A stretch of 64,000 bases of DNA from Iris pallida (GCA_029216955.1 JANAVB010031417.1:15158090-15222089); one strand, 5' to 3'; shown: positions 19,520-32,036, counted from the first letter of the stretch. The notes: a model not told the origin generated them from the letters alone. Numbers and translations: made by a program.

Positions 19520-22209
19520 TGTCACTCCCCGATCCTGGAATACGTATTTTAATATGTGAAATTAATAATTTGTATTTACCTTGTATTTATACGATATTTA
19601 TTATGCAGTATTTCTTCATGCATTTCCCAAAAATATTCGACAAAATATTATTTCCTAATTTATTTTCTGTATTTGGGCCTACAGTTTTGGCTCATTTGGG
19701 TAACCTATTCTTGGTTCACCAATGGTTCATCATGAACCCTTTGGTTCATCATGAACCCATGGGTTCAAGATTCTATATAATAACTCATCTCCTTCTTTCT
19801 CCTCTCATTTACTTCCTCTCATTTATTTCCTCCACCAACCAAGGCAAGTACCAACTTGCTCAAGAGATGGATCCATATTTTGTCATTGATTTCTTACAAA
19901 ACTAATTGCCAAAACATGTTCTTCTCCTCAATCTATACTAGTTTAGAACTTGGAAATTTTTATTTTGAAGCTTTGATTTTTGTAGATCTAAGTTTTAATC
20001 ATTTTCGGATTTTGCATGGTTTGATCTACATTAGTTGGATTTTATGGGTTTTTGAAGCTTCCATGTGGAAGAACATTCAGTTTCACCCAAGTTGGAACTT
20101 TGGAAATCTGGATTTGGAGTTCGGATGGCCAAGTTGTGATGTTTTGAAGCTTTGGGTTCATCCATGGTGTTCTTGCTGTTTGGAGAAGACAGTGAGCAGT
20201 GTGCTCCTGTTTGAGCACGCTTCCTGTTGGAAGCGTGTCTCTCCTTGAGTCTGCGTGACTTTTCACGCAGCTCTCTCCTTGAGTCTGCGTGACTTTTCAC
20301 GCAGCTCTCTCCTTGAGTCTGCATGACTTTTCACGCAGCTCTCTCCTCGAGTCTGCGTGACTTTTCACGTACGCTGCCTTGAGTGAGCCTGCGTGACTTT
20401 TCACGCACGCTGCCTTGAGTGAGCCTGCGTGACTTTTCACGTACGCTGCCTTGAGTGAGCCTGCGTGACTTTTCACCCCTTGAGCGTGCGTGTTTTTGTG
20501 CGTACGCTTTTGATATTTTATTAGATATTATATGCCCATTTTATATCCTTACGCCTTTTGTCCCGAGCATGATATGAGCACTAATGTGACCCCGGAGAAC
20601 AAAGTGTTCCTACCCGATACCTGTACCTGAATGTCCCAGTTCTTGTTCATGCTCGACAAATGACTCGTAACTCCACGTGGCGTATTTGCAATGATGCATT
20701 ACACTAAGGAGGGTAGCACATGTTGACATACTGATTGACATGGATCCTCTTTGGGGTACTCGTACTAAAGTACCACTTAGGAGGATAATCATGCAGGCCA
20801 CAGCATGTGAGTCCAAGATTTCACCTAGGGTTAAATTAGGCAACTAAACATACTAGATGCATGGGGAGGGCAAAATCTCGAGATCGTGTTACACCAGCCG
20901 CCTTGAGATATTGTCTCGACGCGCCGGCTGGTCTCCACGGATACGGTGTCATCTGCAACGAGTGGATGACTGTATCCGATTAATTTCTGCTATATATTAT
21001 ATGTTTTAGCAAGGTGGCCTTGCGAGGGACCTGTGCTCAATCATACCTGTCTACGCGAACCCCTTATTGGGCTAGCCTTGCTGGAAAGATACGATCTGAG
21101 GATTTTCTAATAACATGATGCGAGGATAACCTCGTCCCACTAGAAACTCGTAGACTTGATTGGCCGTGAAAACGACTTGCTTGTATCCTATTACCTTCCG
21201 TAAATAACTGAGGGAAGCGGACTGTCATGGTACGTGATCCAACCCATGTTCTTGTTTGATTGTTGGGTTAGTTATCGTACTATGATAGGCTGTGGACCGA
21301 AGTTATGAACGGAAGACTTATTCTGGTTGTGAAGTGCTACTTCTGTGAATGACTAAGGAACATGGTCTATCATGGTACATGATCCAACCCATGTTCTTGT
21401 TTGATTGTTGGGTTGGTTATTGTGCTGCGATAGGCTATCGACCGAAGTCACGATCAGGAGATTTTATTGTTTATACCTTTTTAACTTATGAGAAAGTTAT
21501 AGAGTACGACACGTCCCGACTCCATGCGGCACCTTTTGTCCTTGTTTGGTTGTAAGGGTGCCATATGGGTTCGAGGATGTTGCGCTACCCTATAATAATA
21601 GCATAAGTATTACAATTATCAATCATTCTATTATCTGGGTTTTTAATCTTAACTCTTGTGCCCCTTTGGCGGTACTTGCTATTCGGGGCTGACCCCGCTG
21701 GTTTTGTTTGGCCAGATCTCGTAGCAGAGCCGGAAGACACGATCTTCCTTCCTGACATCCATGGTGCATACTAGGAGCATGGCGGTTCGGGGACTCGAGT
21801 GGGTTTCTTCTCCACCACTCCTGCTTATTCTTTTGCGGCGTTTAGCCACCGGCACCTGTTAGCCGGATTACTCGATATTTTGTGTCAGTACATAATTGTA
21901 ACTAAACAGACTGCAGCTGTGTATAATTTTGTACTCCTGACTCTCTGAGATAGCTAAATTATAAAGCTAGTCTCTCATGATCATTTTGATGAAGCGTCGG
22001 GGACGCCTTACTGCTTTATCTTTAATGTTCATTTATTTGCAGATGTGATTTGACTGATTGAGACATAGAACTCTTTGGAACCATAGGAGACTTGATTGTA
22101 GCATGTACCCCCTAGTCTCTCGACAGCTACGATCGCCGTATGACGTTACGTACCTTATATGGAGTAGCTGGCCTAGTCCGTCTCCGTATTTCGGTACTGG
22201 GGCGTGACA
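19520..22209 (+). repeat. E2 3' LTR, 2690 bp
   Basis: Partner of 11740-14429 with equal length. It ends GGCGTGACA at 22209 and is followed by the target duplication CTATA (22210-22214). Its copies of the promoter palindromes (19724-19757), TATA box (19774-19780), hairpin array and nested stem-loop are all present. Confidence 0.96.
20216..20482 (+). repeat. E2 hairpin array, 3' LTR
   Basis: Seven units matching those at 12436-12700. Several single-base differences between the two arrays fall in the stems (for example CACGCAC against CACGTAC). Confidence 0.85.
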
Positions 22210-23070
22210 CTATATATATCAATATATGTATTCTATATTAGATTGTGTGGTATGGCTATATATGTATTGTTTTAGATATAGATATTGTATATGGTATTAC
22301 TATAGCCTATGGCCTAGTCTCTTAGCCTATGGCCTATGTGTGTGTCTGCTTGACTAGTGAGCCTATATCAGACTTGTGTAGTCTTGTTAGACTTAGAATA
22401 GACTGGTTAGACTAGTATAGACTAGTTTGACTTAGGTTTGACTTGGTTGACCTAGCTTGACTCCTAGAGTTGACCAGAGTTGACCAAGAGTTGACTTTGG
22501 CCTAGATTGACCTAGAATCGTATAGAATGCATAGTAGGACTTTATTATATTATTTTAGACTTGTTGTGACCTGTGCTGTTCTGATTAGGAGCCAGACACC
22601 TCTTCTCGGACAGTACATTTCATCCGGACACTCAGATACAGGCGAGTACATTCTTTGATCATTTCATATCCTGCTTAGAATTATTTTTCTGTATTAAATT
22701 ACTTTACTTGATACTGTCAAGTTGGTCACACGGATTAGTACTATATGGATCCCTTCTTGAGATCTTATCCCTTCAGGGAGCATCGGGTACTCTATGTTCT
22801 GTGTGTTTTACTTACATGGCGTATCACTATGCTTCGTTGGTTCTTTGATCACTTGTGATATGTACTCTCATATCACAGAGTCTTCCTGGAATCCTTATTC
22901 CATTTACTGGGTATCCTAGAATCTCCTAGAATCCCCATTTATGGGACTACTATGTACCACCCTTCGGGGGCTGTTACATGGAATCATAACATAACCTGGT
23001 TGAATCTTTGTGTACTGATTGGGGGTACGGGGGAGTAGAAATAGACATATGAATACTATCCAAGTAGTAT
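22210..23070 (+). repeat. E3 left LTR, fragment 2
   Basis: Continues E3's LTR after E2 and matches 32132-32995. It starts with the E2 duplication CTATA and ends with AGTAT, the left duplication of E4. It holds a W-box cluster at 22428-22515. Confidence 0.93.
22428..22515 (+). promoter_or_regulatory. W-box cluster in E3 left LTR
   Basis: Eight TTGAC cores within about 90 bp, several as TTGACC, in the sense direction of the element. The same cluster is at 32338-32440. Confidence 0.5.
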
Positions 23071-23221
23071 TGTAATGCCTGTGGTTCGTATTACGTATTT
23101 CTAGAATACGTGTACGTATTTATTTTTGTATTGCATGATTCCTTGTTTAGTTTTCTTCATGGCTTGGCTTGGTTTATTCCTGGTCCGGGTTGGTTGGTTC
23201 GGCTTGGCTTGGTTTTGATTA

Positions 23222-23236
23222 GGTTCATGATGAACC
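23222..23236 (+). promoter_or_regulatory. Promoter palindrome of E4
   Basis: GGTTCATGATGAACC, a perfect palindrome like those before the E2 TATA box. A TATTTATTAG and a CT-rich stretch follow about 40 bp later. Confidence 0.5.
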
Positions 23237-23749
23237 CAAGGTGAACCCCTACCTACCACCACCATTTGTATTTATTAGCCCTCTTCATTCTCTCTCTTCA
23301 TTATTCATCTTCTTCTTCCTCATTTACTCCCTTCACCTACCAAAGAGAGAAGAGAGAGGTCTAGACAAGTGCAACTTGCTTCCATAAGAGAGCTCATTTT
23401 TATTGTTCCATTAGCTTCTCCTCACGTTTCTAAGACACATTAGAACTTGTCATTTTCTATTTTGAAGCTTTAATTTTTGTAGATCTAGAAATTAGTTATC
23501 TTTAGATTTTGGTGGTTTTGATCTATCAAACTTCTTTGTTTTCAGGTTTTGATGGTTCCATGTTATAGAGAATTTTATTCTACCCAATTTTGACCTATGA
23601 AAAGTCAGATTTGGACTTGTTTGGACCAAGTTATGGATTTTTGAAGCTTTGGGTTCAACCCATGGAGTTCTTGCTGTTTGGAGAAGACAGTGAGCAGTGC
23701 ACGAGCTTTTTAGCTTGTGCCACTGAGTTGCGTGCGCTCTTTAGCGCAG

Positions 23750-24170
23750 CGCAGACCCCATACGCTGCCTTTTGGGAGCGTATGACTCGCATACGCTCGC
23801 TTGCTTGACAAGGAGTCGTATGGAGCCCATACGCTGCCTTTTGGGAGCGTATGTCTCGCATACGCTCGCTTGCTTGACAAGGAGTCGTATGGAGCCCATA
23901 CGCTGCCTTTTGGGAGCGTATGTCTCGCATATGCTCGCTTGCTTGACAAGGAGTCGTATGGAGCCCATACGCTGCCTTTTGGGAGCGTATGTCTCGCATA
24001 CGCTCGCTTGCTTGACAAGGAGTCGTGTGGAGTTCATACGCTACCTTGATGAGGAGTCGTATGGAGTTCATACGCTGCCTTTTGGGAGTATATGTCTTAC
24101 ATACGCTCGCTTGGGTGACAAGGAGTCGTATGGACCTCATACGCTGCCTTTTGGAGGCATATGGAGTACT
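23750..24170 (+). repeat. E4 hairpin array, 69-bp units
   Basis: Four good 69-bp units and two shorter ones. Each contains CGTATGGAGCCCATACG or a variant, a 6-bp stem with 5-nt loop, plus GGAGCGTATG and CATACGCTCG words. The long ORFs across it on both strands are by-products of the repeat. Confidence 0.88.
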
Positions 24171-25799
24171 TGCACTGAGCGTATGGCCTTTGGCTGACTT
24201 GGTCTTATGTCAGCGTGTCAGATTTGGTTTATTTTCCTTAAGCTTGGCTCTTCTATAGCCCTGTATAATGATATTTTATTAGATATGTTTGGAATTGATA
24301 ACTGAGCCTGACACGATAGTGACCCGTAGTGGTGCACTCCTGACATGAGTAACCTGACATGACCTGATAGTAGCCCATCGTGGCGCACTCCTGGCAAATA
24401 TATTTGACCTGATAACCTGACATGTTATATCTTGATAAGCTGTTGCGACGACTACTTGACATGACATGACCTGTATAATAACCTGGATACCGTGGGCGAT
24501 TGTGCTTGTATAAATAAACCAGTCCTGTCTTGCATCATGTCTAGGACATGGACTCCTGAGTACCACGGTCAGGAGTACCTATTAAAATAAACTAAGGACT
24601 AATAACTAGATTAATACATTAGTCATGAAGAGATTTTCCAGCTACAGGCAATTCCGTTACCTGGGCATGCCTTGGGATCTGTAGCCTCCCGTTGAGTAGG
24701 GCACATTTCCAGCACACTGTCATGTGTTGCACCCTTCAAGCTACCTAAGGGTACATTCGTTTCCTGGATGATGTACCCACCTGAATTCAACTCTAATCTT
24801 TTAACCCGGGTAACCTGGATGGTCTGCAGGGCTTGTGGCTGTGGAACAATCTCACTGCATCTTGTTAGAAATTAGGCTTGTGACAACCCTAGTTAGTTAA
24901 AGTATCAAGCCGTAATTCTTACTTGGCCGTGAAGTGATTGGATGGAGTCTAACCAGTCTAGTCTTGCCCTGATCCTGTTCCAGATTATTGAATGACCAGA
25001 ATGCTTGTATTTATTTTACCGATAAATGGTGAGAATTCCAAGTTCTGTTCAGACGAAGGATTACAACCCCGGTCCTTGTTTGGTTTACGGGTTGTAACCT
25101 GGTTATCTGAATAGTTCCATGGTTATCTCGTCGTATATCATCCTGGTGTATTTTCTTTATTTCCAGTTCTTACTTTTATTTATATCTTGTGCTGATTGCT
25201 GGTTTTAGTTCTTAAGTGAAGCCTCTTTTGTGGCACTTGCTCTTTCTGGGGTCTGACCCAGCTGGTTTTGGGTGGCCAGATTTCGGAGCAGCTCCAGAGG
25301 ATCTACCGACCTTCCTGCCAGATGGTGAACACTAAAAGGAATCCCGGCAACGAGTGGGTTTTATTTTGCTCTCCTACTCCCTTATAAAAATATTCTTTTG
25401 AGGCGTTTAGCCGACGAGCACCTGTTTAGCTCGGTTGCACTTACTTACTGTCTGCCTACGGGCTGTAACATGATTAACAGATCCTAGGGTTGATCATGTA
25501 TGACTAAACACTTGCTAGTCCTGACATTTTGTAACGACTAGCTTCATGATCAACTGAATATGTAATATTTGGGACGCCTTACCATTGTATATTTAATGAT
25601 CATACATCTTGTGACTTTTACTTACTTGCTTGTGATTGAGACACTAGGCTTGTTCATGACCTTAAGAGACTGTTGGCTTGTAGATAAACCCTCATGTATC
25701 TAGACAGCCGTGACCGTATAGCGAGATGGATTCCATTTCATATACGTAGCTGGCTATGTCTGCCCCCGCTCTCCAGTATTCTGGTTCTGGGGCATGACA
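24171..25799 (+). other. Remainder of E4 LTR
   Basis: Non-coding R/U5-like sequence. I see scattered short inverted repeats but no ORF or further array. Confidence 0.5.
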
Positions 25800-26521
25800 A
25801 GTGTAGCATCAGAATCTTTCCATAGTGTAGCATCAGAATCTCCTATGCCATTTACATGTCTATATTATACTCTGACTCACTAGCCACTGTTAGTTCTTTA
25901 CTTATAGTAGATATTTCTATTACAGTTCACTCTCTCTCTGTTTACTTACTGCATTTCCTTCAGTATCTATATCTTACTTTACTGCACGATTATATTTTCT
26001 AACCTGCTATGAACTGTTGAGATGTACTGTGCTCGCTCCTGTCCTGACTGGACCTGTTAAAAATATTATAGAGGACGAGGAGGAGGCCTGTGTGGATACC
26101 TTCTGCAGGACAGCTCTAGCTGACGACTCTACCCTACTGCCTAGACTAGCTTAGTTAGGCTTTATCTTACTTATGTTGTCTTCAGACTAGTAGTTAGACT
26201 TTATTTCTGTCCTTGAGATCTGGGTTGTATATTCTTTCATATTCAGTAGCTGAGACCTTGTACTCTGGATATCTGCTGAGATGTTATCTTAGACTATTTT
26301 ATCATCTGTATTTCCTTGAGTTCTATATCATATCGTGCTTCTTCTTTCTTAGTTGTGATTGAGTTTACTTCTATCATGTCACCCCCATTCGGGGAGTATA
26401 AACTGCTTAGTATATTATTGTTAGATGTTGTGACCTAGGACAGCATTCTATCGCCGACACTGCGACGTAGGCTGGGCGTTGTTACGTTCTCGTACCCTCA
26501 CATTGGGTGCGGGTCGTGACA
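25800..26521 (+). repeat. E3 left LTR, fragment 3
   Basis: Completes the interrupted LTR and ends GGGTCGTGACA at 26521. Relative to the other LTR it has an extra 24 bp directly after E4 (AGTGTAGCATCAGAATC occurs twice). Confidence 0.93.
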
Positions 26522-26530
26522 CGTTTTTAG

Positions 26531-26594
26531 TGGTGGCCCATGCAGGTCGAGTTTATGTAGTGGTATTTGAACTAGAGTATCACTACAGCCTGCA
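26531..26594 (+). other. E3 primer-binding-site-like block and hairpin
   Basis: TGGTGGCCCATGCAGG is at 26531-26546. TGCAGG (26541-26546) pairs with CCTGCA (26589-26594), and TGTAGTGGTAT pairs with GTATCACTACA around a 10-nt loop. The E1 version differs at paired positions but still pairs. Confidence 0.65.
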
Positions 26595-26865
26595 GTAGGA
26601 TTAGGATATATATTTTGAAGGTACTCAATCACAGTTAGGATTCCTTGAGAGATTCCTAGGACGACCCTTGAGAATCTTATTTAAACTTCAAATTGAATCA
26701 TTTCCCTTGTTTTGTTGCTCCCACTCCTTGATTATTGAATTTAATTTTGTTGGATCGTTGTTGATTTGATTTTCCTATCGAGATGAATTTTTATGGCCTG
26801 AGTTACGATATTTTTCTGATAACATATATTGACTGGAATACAGGGATGGTAAAATGTCTACTTGA

Positions 26866-27140
26866 TTATGGAGCTTGCAGTTTATCGCAGCCATATTAGC
26901 TGGCGTGGCGGAAACATAGAGACCTGACTTCGGATGTACGTATCTTGGTTATGAGATTTGGAATTTCTTGCAGCTATACTAGTCGGCATAGCGAGAATTC
27001 TAGACGACATGATTATAGAGGTGCATGCCCCAGTTATGGAACCTATCGTTTATTCGCAGCCTTGCTTACTGGCATGGCGAGGACTCTGAGTAACATAATT
27101 TTGGACAGACGCATATGATTATCAGATTGTATCTTGAGAA
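26866..27140 (+). repeat. Three 83-86 bp degenerate repeats in E3 leader
   Basis: GCAGC occurs at 26887, 26970 and 27056, each time with TATGGA or TTTGGAAT just before and GGCRTRGCGRRRAC after. The same pattern recurs on the minus strand in the interior of E7 near 48410-48720. No function is known to me. Confidence 0.6.
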
Positions 27141-28513
27141 AGTTTTTAAACATATCATCTCTATCGTACCATTTTGTTGTTATAAATTATACCCCATCAT
27201 CAAATAACTTAGGAGTAGGAGTATGAGTAGGAGTAGCTTAGCTGTTATTATAAATCTAGTGTAACTTCTTGCTATAATTTCTTCTTAATTCAATGAATCA
27301 ATGATTTTGCTAGACCTTGACTTAGATTTGATATTATAACTCTGGTTTCAAATGGTTCCTTCTTTTAAACAGATAAGCAGAACGGATTTTATCATTATTT
27401 TCTTCTTGCCATTATTTCTTGTATTACCTTAGAATATGTAATATAGTGGACACAGGTGCTTGCCTGACACGTATGCATGCTACACTTGATCACCAACCTA
27501 TCTAAATGCATATTAATATGTTGATATTAATTTCTCAAAATCCTAATGATTCTAATATAGGACAGTATCAGTGACTAGTTTTTCCAGATTAAATTCGTAA
27601 ATTAATTTTAAATTTCATGTTATTAGTTGTTGTTTACATCACCACACATGTATGTTATATGCGAGGTTTCAATTTTAAAGGATATTGGTTGAGTTTGGTT
27701 GAGTTTTGTGTTGAAATTGTCAAATCTGAGACTGTGTACATATTAACCCTTTAAGTCTAAATTCTAAGTGATTAGTTAAATTGCAGTTTCCTTTAATATA
27801 ATGTTTTGAGCCGTATACATTGTTGTGTGTAGGTATATAATGTTAGGTTCATACTCTTACATGTTAGGTTGTGGTTGTGGTAAACATTGAGTTGGTTTTG
27901 ATGTTCGAATTTCTCCAAATTTTGAAAACTGAATACATGTTAACATTTTTACATTGCTTTCAATATGTGTAGTTCAATTTCAGATCTAATATGTAGTGTT
28001 GAGCTAAACTGAAAGATTGAACCCTTCATTTCATGTTTTAACCCATGTACACTTGACACTCTACACTAATGTTCACAACTGCCATGAAAACCTAACCCTT
28101 CATCTCTATGTTATGTTCATGTAGCCATATAGATATACTTATATATACGGTTAGCCATACATGTTATGAGTAAATAGCTTGTGCCTTGTAGATTACTTAA
28201 CCAATATGCCATGAATAGTGTAACTTGATAGCTATAGTTGAGACCCAAATCCTCCTATACACTTTCATGTATATTTCACACACACAAACCACATAACCCT
28301 TACATAATGCTAGCTTTTCCCTCTTTAACACATTCTCTATATATATCGTGATTTGGATTTCAATGCTATTGACTTTCGTTTCTTAAACTTTTGTTGTGAT
28401 TTTTTTTGGTGGTACCCCTTTATATATTTTATTTTATTTTTGATAATTATCAGTTTTCAGATAGGATGGTAGACTGCCGTGCAGCCTTGATGATTATTGT
28501 TTTTATCCTTTCC
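27141..28513 (+). other. AT-rich leader of E3
   Basis: No ORF longer than background, no array. It ends in a T-rich tract and TTTCCAG at 28510-28515, directly before the gag ATG, which resembles a 3' splice site. Confidence 0.5.
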
Positions 28514-28516
28514 AGT

Positions 28517-29209
28517 ATGGCACCCATGACCCGAGCCCGTCGCCTGTGAGCAGCTGCAGCTACTGAGAGTGTGCCTCCACCTCCTACTGTTCAGGAGGTA
28601 GTGATCCCTCTGTCTGATCAGGGGGTGGTGGCACCTTCTGCCATTGAGGAGGTGGTGGTAGCCTCGCCAGAGAGTCTTCCTTCATCTCCTGTCGTTCATG
28701 AGAGAGCTGCGGATTTGCCTGAGACCGAGAGCCCTTCCCTACCCTTTGTACTCCATACTGTACCACCCGGAGGTTTGTTACTTGACGCAGCCCAGGTGTT
28801 TGGATTTTTTCAAAAAAGGTTGATGGAGTCACAGAGAGTTCATGAGGAGGCCATGAGGGAGCAAATCCAGAGGATGCTACGTCTGCGGGACTCTGTGCTT
28901 CCGGAGGAAGAGCCTAGCTCCAAGAGGGCGATGAGCAGTACCCAGTCCTACCCAGAGTTTGAGGAGTACCCATATATCCAGCCTATATCATCATACCCAG
29001 CCCAGTCTCCTGTCCAGCAGAGGCCAGCTGAACCAGAGCCTATCTGTGCCTACTGTAAGAAGTCTGGACACAAGTGGAACAACTGTAGAAAGAGACTAGG
29101 ATTGTGCCTATTCTGTGTTTCAGCTGCACACTGGGTGCAGCACTGCCCTGAGATACCTGTCCCAACCAGGGCCCTGCTTCCAGGAGGGAGTTCTAGTTCT
29201 CAGACCTAG
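28517..29209 (+). pseudogene. E3 gag remnant: N-terminus joined to zinc knuckles
   Basis: The ATG at 28517 opens MAPMTRARRL, then TGA (28547-28549). The frame continues open to 29209. The N-terminal part is Pro/Val/Glu-rich with a helix (DAAQVFGFFQKRLMES, comparable to E1 [15 protein letters not shown]). It goes straight to CAYCKKSGHKWNNC and CLFCVSAAHWVQHC, two zinc-knuckle motifs. In the second, which is close to E1 [14 protein letters not shown], His is kept. The roughly 200-residue Gag core is missing, so an internal deletion joins both ends of Gag; protease and all of pol are also gone. The family resemblance to E1 is clear. Confidence 0.8.
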
Positions 29210-29478
29210 CTGGAGGTGAGTTTTGACCTAACCTTAGTATTCCTTTTGAGAATATTTGATGCATCCCTTGCTTGTATGTTTTGATACCTTGTGATTGTCT
29301 AGTACTGTTGCATGATTGGTGTAACTAGATGAGACCCCGAACTGATATTACATGCCAAGACCCCATAGGTTACACTTTCCAACTGTATGATTTAAGATAG
29401 ATTTCTGAGACTATGATTGCTGGGGGCTTAACCTAGAAGGGGTGCGATCACCTTAAATTTCGAGGACAAAATTTTTAT
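29210..29478 (+). other. E3 3' untranslated region
   Basis: Short non-coding stretch between the gag remnant and the polypurine tract. It contains the sequence AATTTCGAGGACAAAATTTT, which also precedes the tract in E1, E2, E5 and E7 in recognisable form. Confidence 0.55.
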
Positions 29479-29492
29479 AAGGTGGGTAGGAT
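29479..29492 (+). other. E3 polypurine tract
   Basis: AAGGTGGGTAGGAT directly before the LTR start TGTAAAACC. Confidence 0.88.
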
Positions 29493-30399
29493 TGTAAAAC
29501 CTAGTTTTCCAGAAGAGAGAAAATTTGAAATTTTGTAATTATAATTATTATTTATTGATATTTATTTATATTATGATTTTTGGTGATTTTTAATAGTGTA
29601 ACCTTGGAGACTGGTTGACCTAGAGCCTAGCCATGTGATTAGGGTACTTTGTTTATCTTTTCTAGTTTGAGAGTATTTTTGACATTTTTGGGGTTATTTG
29701 AATTTATTTGAATTTATGGGAATTTTTAGAAATTATTTTAGAATTGTTTGAATGAGGGTTGACTAGGTTGACTTTGACTAGTGTTGACTAGGAGACTAAC
29801 CTAGAGACTAACCTAGGTCATGACCACTTGGTTAGGTTAAGTAACCTTAGCTTGACCTAAGTTAGTGAGGTTTAACTCATTGGAACTTGTTTGGAGAGAT
29901 TAGGAATTGATTAGGCTAGAATGGCTTATGACTTCATAAGTCATGACTAATGACTTGAGCCTTAAAGCCCATAGGCCCACACCATGTAGCCAAACCCTAA
30001 CCCTAATTAGCCCATGGCTGGTCATATTGGTCTCTCCCATCCTATTTAAAACTCCTCAAAGTTAGGACTAGCCTCCATTAGGAATTTTGCCAAGTTTTAG
30101 AAAGAGGTAAGCCCCCATCTTCCCTAATCCCTAGAAAATCCATTTTAATTCATTTTTCCTCCAAACCAATTGCAATAGGACCTAATTTTACTGTTCTTGC
30201 TGTTGGTATCAAGAAATCTCAGCTTGGGAGCAAATTGGAGGAGTTGGTATCAAGAAGAACACCTCTTTGTGGAGCTTTTTTGAGGATTTTGACACACATA
30301 GGTAACTTTCATTCCACACCATAGAATCCTGATTTTATTATATATCTAGGGAGCCCTAGGCCTAACCTAACTGTAGGAATAGGAAACCCTAAAATTCGT

Positions 30400-31080
30400 G
30401 TCCATTTCGTGTCCTAATTGGACACGTATCAGCCCATGTTAGCAAGTGTTTGATGAAATGCCCCAATGGGCATTTCGTGTGATTTTTAGGAAAGTATTTG
30501 AACAGAAAATTAGGTTTAGGTGTCGCCTACATGTTTTTTGAGTCTTTGTGTCATTTTCGTGTCGTGTCGAGTCTGTACGGACACGTGAACACACTGTCGC
30601 GCGTGCGCGTGCACAGGCACTGTGCATGCCCTGCATTTCGGGGGACACAGCGCCCTGGACACGGCTCCCCGACAAGTAAAACTTGGCATGTGTCACGGGG
30701 CCGACACTGACACGGGGCTTCCTAAGTTTCAGAGCCCCACGTGTCGTGTCGGACACGTACGAACGTGTGCACTGATATTGCACTGTGCCGAGTGCTGTCA
30801 GTTTTGAGCACTGATACGCGTGTCCTGTGTCACGCACACGTATCATGGACACGTGGCAGGGTGTCCTAACCCTAGCCCTACACTTGGTCGACACTTGGAC
30901 ACAACCACGTGGCTTGTGCCGCGTCGTGTCGTGTGCACGGACACTGTGTACACGTGCACGATGATTGTACACTGCATGTGTCCAGTTTTCTGATTTTGGG
31001 TTTATTTGGATTAGACACGTTTTTGTCCACTTTGGTGGACACAAACTCATCACATGACACGTACACAATGTGTATTCACA
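30400..31080 (+). promoter_or_regulatory. GACACG-rich block of E3 LTR
   Basis: Counterpart of 640-1240 in E1, read in the sense direction. It is dense in CGTGTC, ACACGTG and GTGCAC words. The sequence has diverged well beyond the rest of the LTR while keeping the words. Confidence 0.55.
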
Positions 31081-31620
31081 TTACCAACCACTGTTTTAGG
31101 TGTTTAGCTCGATTTTCAATGTTGAGTCTCCATTTTCCCTAATTACTGATATCCTTAATATCAGTCTCTACTTTCTGTGTTTTTCCAGTTTTTAAACATG
31201 AATTTTGGCGGCTTATTTAATCTATTTTACTGCTAATTAGTGTGGGTTAAAACCTCTAATATGTACACCTATATGATTTCTAAGTGTGTGTCGAATTGGG
31301 GTTGAAATGGTTATGTTTTGGCACAGGAATCTGGATGTTAAATTGGGGACTATTTTAAATGATTTTTTTGTATTAATATGAGTTGTTTGAACTGTTTGAT
31401 TCAACATATTAATTCTGAGTTTGTATGGACTGAATTAAAGGGGGGTTTTTCCTATGTGTTAAATCTGAGATTGAATGGGACTGTGTGCATTGTTTCCTCA
31501 CTGATTTTTGGAGTTCCTATTAAACCTGAGATTGTGTTATGTGGACTGAGCTGAGTTTTGGCTGCACACTATTTTCAAGTTTTCCTCACTTCTCACATGT
31601 ACACCACTCACATGTCTCTA

Positions 31621-31850
31621 CTCACTGAATTTTTACTCACACACACACCCTCTCTTGATACACCCATGTGACACTCACCTCACTGTTTTCTCACTGTCAC
31701 ACACACACACACACACATGCTCTCATGAATTTATCCTACACACACATACATGTTATACACTCTCATATCACACTGTTTTCATGCCACTCACATACACACA
31801 CACTCTCATGTTTCACACACACACAAACACATTTCATTTCCTTTTCCTTT
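31621..31850 (+). repeat. CA/TCACA-rich low-complexity tract
   Basis: Irregular CACACA, CTCACA and TCTCA repeats inside the E3 right LTR. Confidence 0.8.
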
Positions 31851-32034
31851 ATGCTTGAGTATGTGAGAATCCATTTTAGGTATCCTATAATATATGTGTG
31901 ATATACTATAGATACCTATATGCCTTTGTGTGTACCATATCATATATTAGTATGGATATATAAAATGTATGTGTGATATGTATTTAGTAGCCTATAGGTT
32001 ATGTATATTCTAAGTTACATCAATGTGTGTGTAT

Positions 32035-32036
<2 letters not shown>

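Larger units (their letters stand above)
23071..25799 (+). repeat. E4 solo LTR, 2729 bp
   Basis: Starts TGTAATGCC and ends GGCATGACA, with no internal region. Flanks are AGTAT (23066-23070) and AGTGT (25800-25804), one mismatch. The intact E3 LTR shows the empty site with one AGTGT near 32986. It is the same family as E6 (minus strand). Solo LTRs arise by recombination between the two LTRs of an element. Confidence 0.92.
26522..29492 (+). mobile_element. E3 internal region (non-autonomous)
   Basis: Lies between two LTRs of the same family. It has a primer-binding-like block, a long AT-rich leader, a remnant of gag and a polypurine tract, but no protease, RT, RNase H or integrase. It therefore depended on an autonomous relative such as E1. 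Confidence 0.88.

Noticed and set aside
23655..24197. ORFs of 98-161 codons on both strands
   Set aside because: They follow the 69-bp E4 array and are open in three frames at once; no domain.
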